DNA from: Prolixibacteraceae bacterium
GTDB taxonomy: Bacteria > Bacteroidota > Bacteroidia > Bacteroidales > Prolixibacteraceae
Assembly (NCBI GenBank): GCA_003537645.1
Contig: DPRM01000061.1
Location: 51,155-101,870 of the forward strand
DNA: 50,716 bases
Reading direction: 5' to 3'
How positions within the stretch are numbered: the stretch's first letter is position 1; each line of letters begins with the position of its first letter. The translations under genes and the position numbers were made by a program. The notes below the pieces were generated by a model, which was given only the letters and a program-made list of their open reading frames with translations, was not told the DNA's origin and did not search any database. Below are positions 50,565 to 50,716 of this stretch, piece by piece.

Positions 50565-50605
50565 AATAATAAGAGAGATAGAACTTAATCTAACTCTCTT
50601 ATTAT
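50565..50605 (-). terminator. Replacement tRNA terminator carried by the element
   Basis: A 12-bp perfect stem (50566-50577 with 50594-50605), loop 16 bases, then TTTT on the minus strand (50565-50562). It follows the intact tRNA-Gly gene at the same place as the old terminator (20151-20188) did, but is weaker in its T-run. Confidence 0.6.
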
Positions 50606-50606
50606 C

Positions 50607-50656
50607 AGAGCGGGAAACGGGGGTCGAACCCGCGACCCTCAGCTTGGGAAGCTGAT
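50607..50656. repeat. attR: 50-bp direct repeat within the intact tRNA-Gly
   Basis: Identical to 20196-20245. It forms the 3' part of the complete tRNA-Gly gene, from the anticodon stem to beyond the acceptor end. Confidence 0.95.
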
Positions 50657-50680
50657 GCTCTACACCTGAGCTACTCCCGC
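50609..50680 (-). tRNA. tRNA-Gly (anticodon CCC)
   Basis: A full 72-nt cloverleaf on the minus strand. Acceptor GCGGGAG pairs with TTCCCGC (one G-T), D stem GCTC/GAGC, anticodon stem TCAGC/GCTGA with loop TTCCCAA giving anticodon CCC, T arm GCGGG-TTCGACC-CCCGT, discriminator T. No CCA is encoded. The 3' part lies within the 50-bp attachment repeat, so the gene is intact only because the element supplies an identical end. Confidence 0.95.
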
Positions 50681-50716
50681 AATTTTGTGCCGCAAATATA
50701 ATGATTTACTTTATTT

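Larger units (their letters stand above)
20196..50656. mobile_element. tRNA-Gly-integrated genomic island carrying a defence cluster
   Basis: The unit is bounded by perfect 50-bp direct repeats covering the 3' portion of a tRNA-Gly gene. The integrase gene is the first gene inside the left end, as expected of tyrosine-recombinase islands. Contents: integrase, unknown protein, HTH protein, SF3-type helicase, KilAC-like protein, a 19-kb minus-strand defence block, CoiA-like nuclease, small conserved protein, DUF3871 protein and Sak4-like ATPase. Composition is clearly more A+T-rich than the left flank. No relaxase, coupling protein, type IV secretion, capsid, portal or terminase gene is visible, so transfer would depend on another element or a helper phage. 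Confidence 0.93.

Overview
The window comes from a Bacteroidota chromosome, most likely an anaerobic or facultative member of the Marinilabiliales/Prolixibacteraceae type. This is inferred from TTTG/TAnnTTTG-like promoters, RteC/DUF3871-type mobile genes, Tat-exported Gfo/Idh proteins, a Bacteroidota-type tyrosine recombinase and an NADH-linked [FeFe]-hydrogenase with its HydE maturase. No species call is possible from sequence reading alone.

Positions 1-20195 are host chromosome, visibly richer in G+C than what follows. They hold: the 3' end of a HydB/NuoF-like subunit plus hydA; ogt-like and cutC genes separated by palindromic repeats; a Gfo/Idh oxidoreductase; hydE; a MarR regulator with a P-type ATPase, both preceded by the same 16-bp operator; an AraC-linked minus-strand cluster of redox and cupin genes with a decayed cupin copy at its end; then pcm, rlmF, a CAP-domain gene and a DUF4440-like lipoprotein. 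Between the convergent araC-type and pcm genes lies an array of about nine CATGTT-centred repeats spaced 20-21 bp apart.

Positions 20196-50656 are one integrative element of about 30.5 kb inserted in the 3' half of a tRNA-Gly(CCC) gene. A perfect 50-bp repeat marks both ends; the right copy belongs to the intact tRNA, and the left copy is the displaced 3' fragment, still followed by the old tRNA terminator. The left arm carries the integrase, an unknown protein, an HTH protein, an SF3-type helicase and a KilAC-like protein. The right arm carries a Sak4-like RecA-fold ATPase, a DUF3871 protein, a small conserved protein and a CoiA-like nuclease. I see no relaxase, conjugation or virion genes, so the element looks like a satellite or genomic island rather than a complete ICE or prophage.

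The middle (25815-44851) is a 19-kb, all-minus-strand defence island with three tightly packed modules: (1) a structural-maintenance-type ATPase, a TOPRIM-like nuclease and a DUF262 protein, reminiscent of PARIS but with a third gene; (2) a RapA-like SNF2 helicase with an Hsp70/actin-fold ATPase, which I cannot assign to a named system; (3) a type I restriction locus in which HsdM is fused to half an HsdS (one target-recognition domain) and two different DUF262 (GmrSD-type) genes sit between the fused modification gene and hsdR. Modules 2 and 1, and the unusual layout of module 3, are the best candidates for undescribed biology.
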